A DNA stretch of 64,000 nucleotides from Campylorhamphus procurvoides (taxonomy: Eukaryota; Chordata; Aves; Passeriformes; Dendrocolaptidae), in contig WBMV01009268.1 of NCBI GenBank assembly GCA_013396655.1, positions 434,001 to 498,000 on the forward strand, read 5' to 3'. Of the stretch, positions 23,901-35,900 are shown piece by piece. The notes below the pieces were generated by a model. The model had not been told where the DNA came from. It did not search any database and was given only the letters and a program-made list of their open reading frames with translations. The stretch's first letter is position 1, and every line of letters starts with the position of its first letter. Position numbers and translations under genes: made by a program.

Positions 23901-26900
23901 TCTCTGGATGTGAAATAGTAGGTATCATCTCTGTCCTTTCACTGTCAGCTCCTTCTCTGCGCTACTCTGGCTTCTCAGACTTCATGGATTCAGGCTTTCT
24001 TATTAGATCTATCCAGCATTTGGCCATTTCTTCTTTTCTCTGTCATTATGGTTTATTCATATTAATGCTCCTGTGCTCTGACAGGCTGTTGGCTGTGATA
24101 ATATGCTAGAATCTGCCAAGAAGGAGGACAAGTGCCTGCAGTGTGGAGGAGATGGCAGCACCTGCTATGGTGTGAAGGGCACTTTTGATGTGGTCAGCCT
24201 CCCCAAAGGTACAGATGATCTTAGGTAGTTTGGGCAGGTGAGAAGGAGAGAGCTAAAGTTAACTGCTACAAGGGCTGGTGGGGACACCTGCTCACATGAT
24301 TGTAGGCATGCTTGGATGTTCACTTGAAATGTCTGTATGGTGTGTGGCCTTAGCATCAGAAAATGTACTGATGCCTTATCCTGGGAGTCACTTCCTTAAC
24401 CTCTGTACATACTGAAGCACTTGCCATGATCGATGCTGCTGTCTTTCCCTGCTCCCTCTCACGCAGGTGCTATAAATGTACCATAAGAACACAGCTATAC
24501 ACTGCCTTCATAGGATTGTCCACTGTTTTGATAGCCCCACCAGGATTCATACAAGGCTAGAAATGCCACTGCATCTGCTGCATTTGGCCAATTTTGAAAG
24601 ATTTCAAGATAGCAACTGCACTTTTGGTCACAGCTCTCCATGTTGAACTCCAATATGATGCTTGCTGAAATTTCAGAGATTTTAGAATCTAGAAAATGGA
24701 CTTTGCATTGACCCCAGTGCTTACTTTTCTGAGGAATTTTTTACACGTGGACTGACCTGTGGATATTGTAGGGTGAAGCCATTCAGAATGCAGTTAAAAT
24801 GACAATGGAAATGCTTCAGGCCACCAGCAAGAAGCTCATCCAGTTGTTCAGGCACCAGTGAAACAGTGAGAATCTTTGGCACAGAAGAGTGGCCGTGTGG
24901 CATCCACAGACAGATATTGCATAATCCCCTTTTTTTTTTTTCAGGTTACAATCAAATCTTTATCATCCCTGTGGGAGCCACAAGCATCCAAGTTAAGGAG
25001 GTTATGCCCAGCAGGAACTTCCTAGGTAAGACTGGTGTCAGAATCTGTGTGTCAGTTCATTTGGATTTCAGCCATTATGTTAAAATCTGGTTTTCAGGTA
25101 TGGGCTTTAGGGTGTTTATCTTGAGGACTTGATATGGCAGAGGGAAAAACTCTCTGAATATTCAGAATCTGAATATTGAGTATCCTTGAATTGTTCCTGA
25201 TGCACAGCTCTGGGCTTCACATTTATCTCATTTTCTGTCCTGTGGAGATCTTGCTGTTTTGTGGGGAATAAAAATACCCAAACTACATTGAGACTTCCTG
25301 CCTGGAACTTACAAACACTCTAGTTGATATAACAAAATTTGGCTATGAGTTCTGTTGTTTGGTGAATGTAAACCCTAACTACTCTTGCCATCCGAAAGTT
25401 TGGGGTGGGATTCTTTTCTCTCTTGATTTCTTTTGGGTATTTGTACAGCCTCAAACTCTGATCATGCAAGGGTGAAAAGGAGGGAGAAATGTCCTCACAT
25501 ACCTTTCTGGGCAGGGCTGAGGAAATTCCAGTGGAGAAGGCAAATACTCTTCTGCTTTCTGACTCTTCCATCATCCAGTGCTTTGGACAAATCAGTCTGG
25601 TGATATTTTCCTTTGTAGAAAACTAGATGCTTCTTTGTTTTCTGAATAGAATGTCTGAGGAACTGGATAGTGGTGTAGAGGCAGTAGGATGTGAATCCTG
25701 CATCTTAATGGCAAGCAGGACAAAGGCTGACATAGACTGTTCTGTAGCACAGTGAGGAATGCAGAGCAGGGCAGGAGTTTGCTGGAGGCATTTGACTATG
25801 TGGTAAAAAAGTGCTTGGTCTGCAGCAAAGCTGGCAAGAACCACTGTCTGAATGTGGAGCAGCCTCTGGCAAGAGAGCCATATGGGAGGGCAGCATTGTT
25901 GGAGGATGATGGTCACCTTCATTTGCTTGTGACACAGTGTTGAGTGGAAACAGGAGCATCCTGGCGAATTTCTTATGATCCTCTTTCTGGCATGTGGGTT
26001 TGTCCAGCTGTCAAGAACGTGCGAGGGGAGTATTACCTGAATGGGCACTGGACAATCGAGTTCAGCCGGGCGCTGCAAGTAGCCAGCACAGTTCTGCACT
26101 ATGACCGTGGCTCTGAGGGTGATCTGGCCCCAGAGCTCCTCCATGCCCGGGGTCCCACCACAGAACCCCTTGTCATTGAGGTAAGCAGCCCTCAGTTCAA
26201 GCAGGGGGAGTGTGCTAGTGGATACCACTTGGGAAAAACTGGAGAAGTGGTGGGGCTCCTGGGAATCTTACAAGGCTGTAAGCCTTCAAGCTCTGGACCA
26301 AGGTGGTCTTTGAGAAATAGCACAAATTGCTGCTCTGGTTCTATTGCCCAGAAATAAGCAGGGCAAGGCTCAGTGTTGGTTTCCCACCTATTCCCTTGGC
26401 TCTGACTTCAAGGGAGGTGAGAGTCAGCACCAAATGCTTTTGGGGCAGGAACAGGCTCCAGGACACTGCCTGTTATACTGTGCTGCAGGGCAGGAAAGGT
26501 ATGCACTGTTACAGGAGCAGCTGAGAGGGATGAATGTACCTTTCTCTGAAAAAGCTCTCCAGAGTATGATAGAAGGCATGGAGACAATACAGTGTAGAGA
26601 ATTAGTGCTTCTTGAATGGGAGGGGTGCAAGTCAGCTCCAATCCTCAGACATGGTAGGGAAATGCTGTGGAGAGGAAAAGTGTTGTTTCCCTGACTACCT
26701 CCCATGTTTTCACAGCTCATCAGCCAGGAGCCAAACACGGGGGTACAGTATGAGTATTACCTGCCCTTGCAAGGACAGCCCTCGACTTACAGCTGGAGCT
26801 ACAGTTCCTGGAGCGAGTGCAGCTCCGAATGTGGAGGAGGTAAGGGAGAGAGGATCTGGTCTCTGGCAGCTGGTTTTATATCCACACCCTGCAGTGTCGA

Positions 26901-29900
26901 CAGTGTGCTGCCCTCTGCAGCTGTTTCCCAGCAGTCTCCTGCTGGAAGGCATCACAGGTATCTGCAGGGGGCAGCTAAGGTTTTGTCAAGGGAGGGTCAT
27001 GCATAGAGTCACAACAGGACTGTACCATATGCCTTGTCCTGTCTTATTTTCCATGCCCTAGTCTTCAGACTTATTACTACAACCTGTTAAGAATCTTCAT
27101 AGATAGCCTTTGCTTTGTTTTTCTTCAGCTCTTTGTGGTCTTTTCAGCCACTTGAGAGGTCCTTTCCAAAGTGACTGGCCTACCACATTCTCTTCTACCA
27201 CAGCCTGGAAAGTTCCCTCTCTTCAACAGGGCTGTCAGATCTCCTGGGGTGTCACTTCATGTTCAGTTTATAGATTCTTTCATGAGCAACATTATGGATT
27301 TCAAGCTTAAAAGAAAAACAAATAAAAAGTCTCCAATCAAACAAAAAAACCTTCTCTGGCTGATTAGTATATAGAGTTCTTGTCAGCCTCTTCTGTGCTG
27401 ATGGCATATTTTGACAGTAAGTGCTGAAATGGTCTTTGCCTGGGTACTTAAATCCTATAGGAAGCATGAAGAGTTGTAATTTTTATTCTCATACCCAGTC
27501 TTCATAAGACTGACCTTTTAAGTCTAACAGGAGCCCCCCTCCCCTTCACCCCCCAGTTCTTCGGCTGTATACTGCATGCATCTTTCAGAGTTCCTTCATG
27601 AGCAACATGCAGGTATGGCACTTCCCTTGTTTGTTTCGATGCATAAGGTAACAGGAAAATTCCCTTCAGCTACACAGAACTGTACTGTTTCCCTTTCCCT
27701 TCCAGTGGACTCCTGTACTGTGGGGAGGCATCATTTGTACGTATTGTGAGAGACTAAGAACTGCACGTGGTTGTTTTGCAGAACGGCTGGGACAGGTGTG
27801 GAATCTACAAGAATTTAGAAACTTGTCTTGCCAGCTGGAGAGCATTGCAAACCTAGTCCTGGGTAGCTTGTGTTGATCAGATACTCTCTCTCTTGCCTGT
27901 ACTGTAGGTTTCCAATCCCGCTTGGTGTTTTGTACCATAGACAATGAAATTTATCCCGACTATATGTGCAGGAATAAACCACAACCAGACAATAACCGGA
28001 CATGTGGTCATCAGGCTTGTCCCCAGACAAAACGGTATGATTTCTTTCCTTCTTCTGAACTCTGACTTCTTCCTGAGGTGTTTTAAGAACAAAGTAAAAG
28101 AGTGACCCTCTCACTTCTGCCCTCCAGCATGGTTCTCTCCAAGGAAGTGTTTCACTTCTTAGAGAAAACCCAAGACAAAGGATGGGGATGATAGTACTGT
28201 GATAAGCATTTCCGTGTGCACAAGGAGAGGGCTTGATAGATCCTACATTCATTTTATAAACCAATTAAATTTGCTTTCCAAAGTATGATTGTGGAAGGCA
28301 GTCTTCTAGCTCACGTAGGAGATATGAAACAGATTCTGTGGTTTTTGTTTTCTTGAGCTGGAGCCTGCAAAGACACAGTAGAAGGTCAGAGCTGGTGTCA
28401 TTTTATGCCATTTCTGCTTTCCCAATGTCCTTGCTATTAGAAAGGAATGAATCCTGGAGTCTTTTAATTCTCCAGCATTTTCAAACCCTTTCACCCAGCC
28501 ATTTCCCCTTTGTCCCTTATTGGCATAGCCCTACAGTGGGCTTCACTTGGCTCTTACATGGGCACCCAGAGCTGTAACCAGAGCCTTAGCTGTGTATCTC
28601 TCTGCGTATCTGGTGGGTGCAGTGGACGCCTCTGAGAGTGCTGGTGTGCGTGAGAGGGCACCTGGGAGCATTTCTGAATACCTTAATTGAGTTAACCTGT
28701 AGCTACTTGTTTTAAGTTCTTTAAATCCTTTGTTCTGTGTATAAAGGACTTCTTTCGTCTATATGCCGCAAGCCTGGAGTCACAGTGGAGCACTGAGCGC
28801 TCAGATGAAGAGGTAACAAGGAGAAGGAAGTTACAGAAAGCACAGGAAGGCAGCTATTCTCTTCTGCTCTCCACTTAGCTGCCCAGTGAATCCATGGGGC
28901 CTTTCCTCTCTGGCACTGGTGGTAGCAGTGGGTGTTGTTTTGCTTTTGACTCTTGCCAGCGAAAATTATGGTGGAGGGTACTGGCTGGCAGCTTTGCTTA
29001 GGTGGTTGCACCTGCTTCTGTCAACTTGATTCTTACGGGACTGCAATGGGACAATTTCTTCATAGCTTCTGGCAGCTTATCCTGATAACTTGTTTTTTCT
29101 CTGGAATCAGAGTAAAGAGTTTCTAGAAGATTTTTTCAATTTATTTATCTTGATTAAAAAAAAAGAGCATAAATGAAAAGAGAACATGATGGATTGGACA
29201 ATTGAAGCATTGGCCAATATGCCAGCACTCCATAACAAAAACTGCAGTTTCTTAAAAGCTCTTCTTTCTTTGGCATGGGCCCTATAGGAGGTAGAAAAGA
29301 GCCTATAAACTGTGATGAGTACCAGGATATGACAGATACAATAATGTACACTGAGATATGAGAAGTTGAAAGCATCTTAAGCAAAGCAGTTGTCTCCCAG
29401 CAAGCTGCTAGTAGCTTAGGACTTGTGATTTTTGCCTGCTGATGAGGGTCCCAGCCTTATAGTTGACCTTGTCTTACAAAGGAAATGAAATAGATGCTGA
29501 CTGAAGAAAGCTGTAGATGAGCCCATCTGGTTGATACAGCCTTTCTAAAAGGGTACATTTGCTTTACAAGAGGCAGAATACAGCTTGGGGTGGGAGTTGT
29601 TATTACCATTGGACATTTTGAAAAATCTTAATCAATGAATTTGTTATAAGCCCTGCAACCACACCTCTGTAAGTGGCTTCTACTGGCTCTGTTTGTTCCC
29701 TTTCCTAGTTTATAGCAAAGGCCACTCAGTTTTGGGCTGCTATTTGCACCTTTAGCAATAAAGAAGAGCATCTTTAGAAGGTGAACATGGCTGAGTCTAC
29801 TGTGGAGTTCCTGCCAGGATGTGAATATGAATTGACTGGCTGAAACTCAGTTTAGGTGTGACAAGAGCAAGACTAGAGAAGTAGCTGGAATGCTAGAGGC

Positions 29901-32900
29901 AAAAACATGAATTGCCTTCACTCCCTGGCTGGGGCTTATCTGACCACAAGGGAATATAGCAGCTGGCAAACACATCACCATGATGCCCCCCCTCCATGCT
30001 CAGTGCCTTTTGACTGCACAGCACGTGGGGGTTGGGGATGAAACACCATATTGTCCCTGAAGCCACCCCGTGTAAGCTGTGCTCCCAGGTGCCTGGACAG
30101 CTGAGAGACACTGGAGTGGCCACAGGTAGGAATTTTAGCATCCAGATTGTTTTGCGGACATTCCTTCTTCCACTAGACAGGGTATATCATTTCTGCAGCA
30201 GCTTCATCAACCAAATACAGGACAAAAATCTATGTACATTTCTGGGGGCTTTTTTGTACGTGTGCTGCTGTTAGAGAATGTGAATGATGCGAGGAACAAA
30301 TCAGCTTCCTAGTTGCTCTCAGTGAAAAGTTAAGCACTTCTGAGAGTGTGTGGCATGGTTTGCAGGCAGAGTGAGGCCTTGGCTTGGTTTTACTCTTTCT
30401 GATAATGTGAGAAGAGTAATTTATAGTTAGGCTGGTGTAAGTTGCTCTTCTTTTAGCTGGTCTGGATTGTTTTCTTTGGCTCTTTTCTTTCTTTTTCTTT
30501 GATATTCTATTCCAGGCATGACATTTTTGCAATCAGGAGACCAGAAGCCATGGAGAGTAATCTTTCCCTCTGGGAGAGCTCTGCACTTCCAGAGAAGCGA
30601 GTGCTGTGTAGCTGGGGATACATCTCTGTAGTGGAACTCATGCTCTGCATTGCTAATTAAACTGGGCAGGGCTTGGTCAAATGAGAACTTGCTTCTTACT
30701 CTATTCTACAAAGGGACATTTTCCCTGTTTGATTTCTACAGGGATGTGGCACTGACCTCCTCTATGCCTTGAGGCAGTTTAGCTGGGCTTACTATTTTTT
30801 TTTTTTGCTTGGTTCTGTGACCTGCAGGTGGAAAACAGGAGAGTGGGGATCTTGTTCAGCTACCTGTGGTGGGGGCACCCAGACTCGCTCCGTTTACTGT
30901 GTGGCATTTGACGGCCAGAGCTCCCAAGGGGTGGTGGATAATGCCAAGTGCATGGCCTTCTCCCAGCAGCCTCGCAGCACTCAGCCCTGCAACGTGAGGC
31001 AGTGTGCGACCTGGAGCACGGGGCCCTGGTCAGAGGTGAGGGGGTGTGGGGAACAGCCTCTTGGCACCTACTGCAGGAGGATCTGCCAAATCTTGGGGAT
31101 AAAGAGCCAGACTCCTTTTCTGCAACTATAAAATATGTGTGTCCCTGGATAGGTGGCATGCAGAGGTATAGGACTTGTCTCTGCAGCCCTCCTGTGCCAT
31201 CCTATGAACTCATCCCTGTTCTTCAAAATTGCGTGCCCCTGCAGCTCTGCTATTCTCATTTGCATGTTCTTTCTTCTCTGGTCTGCCAATCCTTTCCCCA
31301 GTGCTGTGTTTTTATCAGACCCCCCAGACCCAGTGCTGGCTGGGTTTCTGAGCCAGGCCTGGTGCAGGCAGAAGGGTGGCAGGAGAGCTGCTGTCCATCA
31401 GCTGAGGATGTGCAGTAACACTGTAAAACAGAAGCTCCTGGCTCCTGCCTGTGCTGTTTATTTCCATGCACGTTGCTGCCTCGGCGTTACCAGCCCAGGA
31501 CAGCCGTCCTGCAGTGACAACAGTCAGTAAGCAGGGTACTCTCTTCACACTGGTGACCTGCTGTTTGCTGTGTGTCTGCACGGGGCTTCTCCAAACACAG
31601 CCACGTGGTGCGTTTTTTGTGCCTGTGCGCATTATATCTGCAGGAGTGGAAACAGTTCAAACTGTATGTGCTCAGTGCAGCCAGCCAGGCTTTTAGAAGG
31701 TATCTTACATTCTAAGGGCTCAGAAGGTAACAGGAGTGTCTACTTAGTCCCTAAAGCGCAAATGAATTTTCCTCTTTTAAAAGTACATGCAACATTTGAC
31801 TAAAGATCTAGTGCTGGTACTGTGTCTGAGTGGTCCAGCAGCACAAAATGAAACTTTGAAGCATGATAACCTACACTGGGAAGTCCCTTTTTATATATAT
31901 TTTTTTTCCTCTTGTGGAATTTCAGGTGTGTCTTTAGGGTTGTGAAGTAAGAGCACTGTTTGGGGAAGTTCTTACAAAGTGATTCCTAAGTGAATCATTC
32001 TGGGGTTCTCAAAAGAGACTGTGTTTTGTGTACTCTGAGATGAAAGGTCAGTCTAGTAAATGAATGACTGAAACTCAGCTAGGAAGCTCATCTAAAGTAA
32101 TTCAGACTGTCCCCAAGTTAATGCTCTCTCTCTGTAAGAGACCTTGGTAATTCATGGAGAAATAGGCTGGATTCCAGGAAACACCACTGTGAATTTAAGA
32201 GGGCATTGAAAATGCCACAAACCAGTTACTTGTATAGAAGTTGTGTCCCAGCTCCGCACTGTAAAAATGAAGCACAAGGTCTTCAGGCAAAAGACATGAG
32301 CAAGGCAAGAACCTAATCTTTTCATCTTTTCTAGAGTTCTTTCCCTTCACTGGTTTTAATCAGATGTAAATAGCATGAGTTTCCAGATATTTTCTACTAT
32401 CTATTTTTCATATCCTTATTCATATGGTTCATAGGCCAAAATCATCCAGTGAGGTCTAGATATCCCAGGCCCGATCCCATGCTCCCATGCCTTACTGTCT
32501 CTTCTATAGCATAAACAACTGCTCTGCTAATTCCCACCCCAGAAGATGATTTTAACGATAGCTGGTTGTTTTAGGCAATCTCAAAATGGTGTCCTGCCCT
32601 TATGTTACAGAGCACAGTCTTGAATTGCAAAAGGAAACAAGGTGCATCTTTGTAATTTTTGGGGCTCCTTTCTGCAGTGCTCAGCCAGCTGTGGGGAAGG
32701 AGTCCAGACCCGGACCGTCACCTGCAAAACACAGCAGGGCTCTCAGGCTCAGGACTCTGCTTGTGTAATGGAGCCAAAGCCATCGGCCACCCAGCCGTGC
32801 CTGAAGGAGAACTGCATCCAGGAAATTGGCTGGCACGTTGGAGACTGGGGTCTGGTGAGCACTGCACTTTCATGGTTCGGAAATTACTGTTTGTATTGCT

Positions 32901-35900
32901 GTGCTCTTCACAACAAGCTTTGATCCATGCAGTCTGCACATTGACTGGGGCTGGGAGCTTGTACTGCTTCATTACCAGCCCCTTGGCTGACAGTTGCACT
33001 GTAACTGGCACTGGTAATGCTCCAGTTAATCTGCTGCCTGCTTTGTATGCAGCTGCTATAAAAATAAATCCTTCTGAGGGAGGGATTATAGTTTCAGTGA
33101 CAGTGGCAAAATGCAGCCAATAAGCTGAAACAATCCACTCTTGCTGCTTATTCCCAATTCTTTGCTCCATCTCTGTGATCAGCAGAAGCTCTCTGACCAA
33201 GTATGGCTTAGGGCTCCAGGCTTCAAGGCTGGTCATTGCCTTTGGTGATACGGTTTAAAGTATATTCTTGTAATTATTCAGATAAACTGTGCTTCAGATG
33301 GATTAATCTTGTCTTTGTGGAGGAAGCCAGACTGTGTTCAACCTGGAAAAAGTGCCAGGGGGTGGAGATAAAGGTAGATCCAATGCATCAGGTGACTTCC
33401 AAACTCACTTTCTCATTTCTGTGCTAGCCAGACCAGCTAGTTTTGAGTTAAAATGCATTACATCTGGATTGTCGTAAGATGTGGGCCAAGTTTTAGTAAC
33501 AGCTAAAGAAGTTGCATATATTAATCTAATTTCCCCCTGACTTTCTGGTATCAAAAGGGCTCCTATCTGCCTCTGAATAAGAGAGAAATACTCTCCCAGT
33601 TTTTATGGAGCTTGCCACGAGCTGGGTGGGTTACACAAATACCTCATACTATCCCCTCCCCTGATCCACTGCCCATTGCTCCCCCTTCATCCCCAGCTTC
33701 CAGTGAGATGAACTCTGGTTAGCTGCTTACAAGAAAGCCACCAGTTTGCTTTCCAGTTGTAAATCATTGTTCGGGAATGCATAGTTCAAAACTGACCCCC
33801 TCACAGCTGGTGGGTCCCCAGAGAACTGAGGTGCCTTCAGGCTGACACAATTCACTCCAGCTCCCTGGCACACCACTGTGGGTGACAGCAGCTTATCTGA
33901 ATGTCACAGGCTGAGCATGGCTCAAAGCCTAATGCTTCAGGGCTGGGTGAAACAGTAGGTAAAATGGTTTAAAGGGTGATTTTCTAATTGTTCAGATGAA
34001 TCCAGCTAAAATATTGTTTGCTTTGTCTCAGTGGAGGAAGCTGTGCTCAGCCTGCAGCTCATCATGCAGCTGTTCCACACTTCTGGTCTGTGGGGTTTCT
34101 GCATTCAGTCTCTGCTGCCTGCTCACTGCCTTGTCTCTGTGTCCAAGTGTTCCAAGAGCTGCGATTCAGGCATCCGGACACGCCAAGTCATCTGTGCTGA
34201 CAGCGACTCCAAATTCTACAGTCCTGAGACATGCAAAGCCATCCAGCCACAGAAACCAGCCACCCTGGGGAGCTGCAACATGCAGCCTTGCTACCTGCCA
34301 CAGCGTGAGTGGTGATGCTGCATACCAGGCTTTTCGCAAGATGCTTTTGTTTAGGAGTACAATTTCCCAGCTCTGCACCAGCTTATGTTCTCAGCTTCTT
34401 GCTTGCCTGTCTCCATCCTGTGAGTTTGCCATGGTTATGTGCCCAAAGCATCTTCAGAGTCCCAGTACCTGTGCTGTTTGAAATGTATGCAGCAGGCTTG
34501 GGAACAACATTGGTGTGTCCATTTTGAATTCCATATTCCGTGACGGCTGACCCCAGGACTCTGAGTCTAGAAGGATGGTAACCTGGGCAGGCTCAGTAGC
34601 TAAAAACTATAGCAAACTCTCATCCCTCTGTGGACCAACTGAAAAGGAGTCACAACTCTTCAGAAGGTTTTGCTTGCTGTCTCTGTCTAGGCTTCACATC
34701 AGAGCTGAAATGCTGCCTTTTGTGTGACTGCCTGTTGTAGGTTGCTTGTCCTGACAATCCAATTGAATCCAATTGGTGGTGAGCAACTCTTCCAGAAGAG
34801 GAGAAACATTTTCATCTTCTTTCATCTGCTGTTGACTCCTGGATATATTTGCAATTATTAGAGCATAGGGCTAAACTAACTGCATTCATTTTGTGTATGT
34901 CTCTCTTTGCAGAGGTCCCCAGTATGCAGGACACTATGGGATACGATGTCACTCGCCAGTCTTTGCTGACACGTTACAACCCAAACAGCCCTGCCCCAGG
35001 TTTGGAAGAATTTTCTTGAGTTTTTGATGATGGGGAACTTGGAGTAAGTACAGTGTGGTAGGGGGCAGGATCTTCTTTTTATTTGTTTCTCTCATTTTTT
35101 CCACTGACTTCTAGAAAGTCATGGACCCAGGGACAAAACGTAGATTCTTTTACACCAATATGGAGCAGTATTTGAATCTGTCCATGCAGAAGACCCTGTA
35201 CAGCATTCAGATCCCAGGTTCTGTCAGCATGACTTAAGTGGTGGCTGACAGAAATGATGCCCAAAGCAGATCATACAAAGAAGAAGGGATGATGTAAAGG
35301 GACCACTGTAACACGACAGGTAGTTCTTCATGGGGCAGCAGAAAAAATGTTCAGGGCAGTGAGCAAAGAACCTCAGGGCAACCAGATCTGAAAGGGTGGG
35401 CCAGAAGATACACATTCAGGTGAGGCAGAAAAGCCTGTCACATAGCCTTGGGCTATGCGAAAGAGCAGAGATGAGGAAAACTGATCAGATTTTAATGCTC
35501 ACCTGCATGCTTTAAAGAGTTCTCTCCCCAGATACTGGTGATGAAAAGATGCTTCCTGGGAACACCATGATCCATAGTGCCTCTGGGAATCACCACATTC
35601 CACCCACAAAGGATCATGGCATCAACTTGTTTCCTGTTCGCTGGGAATCCCCGTCACGCTCACTGGGTTCCCATCAGCTTGGCTTCTCTCAGGACGCCAC
35701 TGCAGGGACTGGCTCTCAGGGCTGTCACCAGAGCCCACACGGCTGCTGTCCAGATGGGCACACTCCGGCTTCAGGCCCTCTGGGGAGAGGTTGCCCTTTG
35801 AGCACGTGTCACCAAAACAGGTAGCTGGAAGTAGATAGGCCTGAGCAGGGAGGCTTTGCCTTTCCTGGGGGCTTCCTGAAAAGCATAGCCTGTGCCCACA

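Larger units (their letters stand above)
20971..26715 (+). other. PAPLN: PAPLN introns 2-8 (between exons 2 and 9)
   Basis: Introns at 20971-22305, 22367-22638, 22742-23617, 23749-24084, 24209-24944, 25026-26007 and 26181-26715. All are GT-AG. I see only short pyrimidine tracts and unique-looking sequence, with no transposon or RNA gene recognised. Confidence 0.7.
26840..34147 (+). other. PAPLN: PAPLN introns 9-12 (between exons 9 and 13)
   Basis: Introns at 26840-27907, 28035-30827, 31036-32677 and 32855-34147. The last holds two segments, about 33120-33350 and 33838-34090, that look like diverged copies of each other. Open frames on the minus strand here do not resemble known proteins. Confidence 0.65.

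Noticed and set aside
25623..26228. 201-codon open frame on the minus strand
   Set aside because: It lies largely opposite PAPLN exon 8 and its flanking intron. The protein resembles nothing known, while the + strand gives a conserved spacer segment.
32718..33236. 172-codon minus-strand open frame
   Set aside because: Antisense to PAPLN exon 12 and the intron after it; no recognisable protein.
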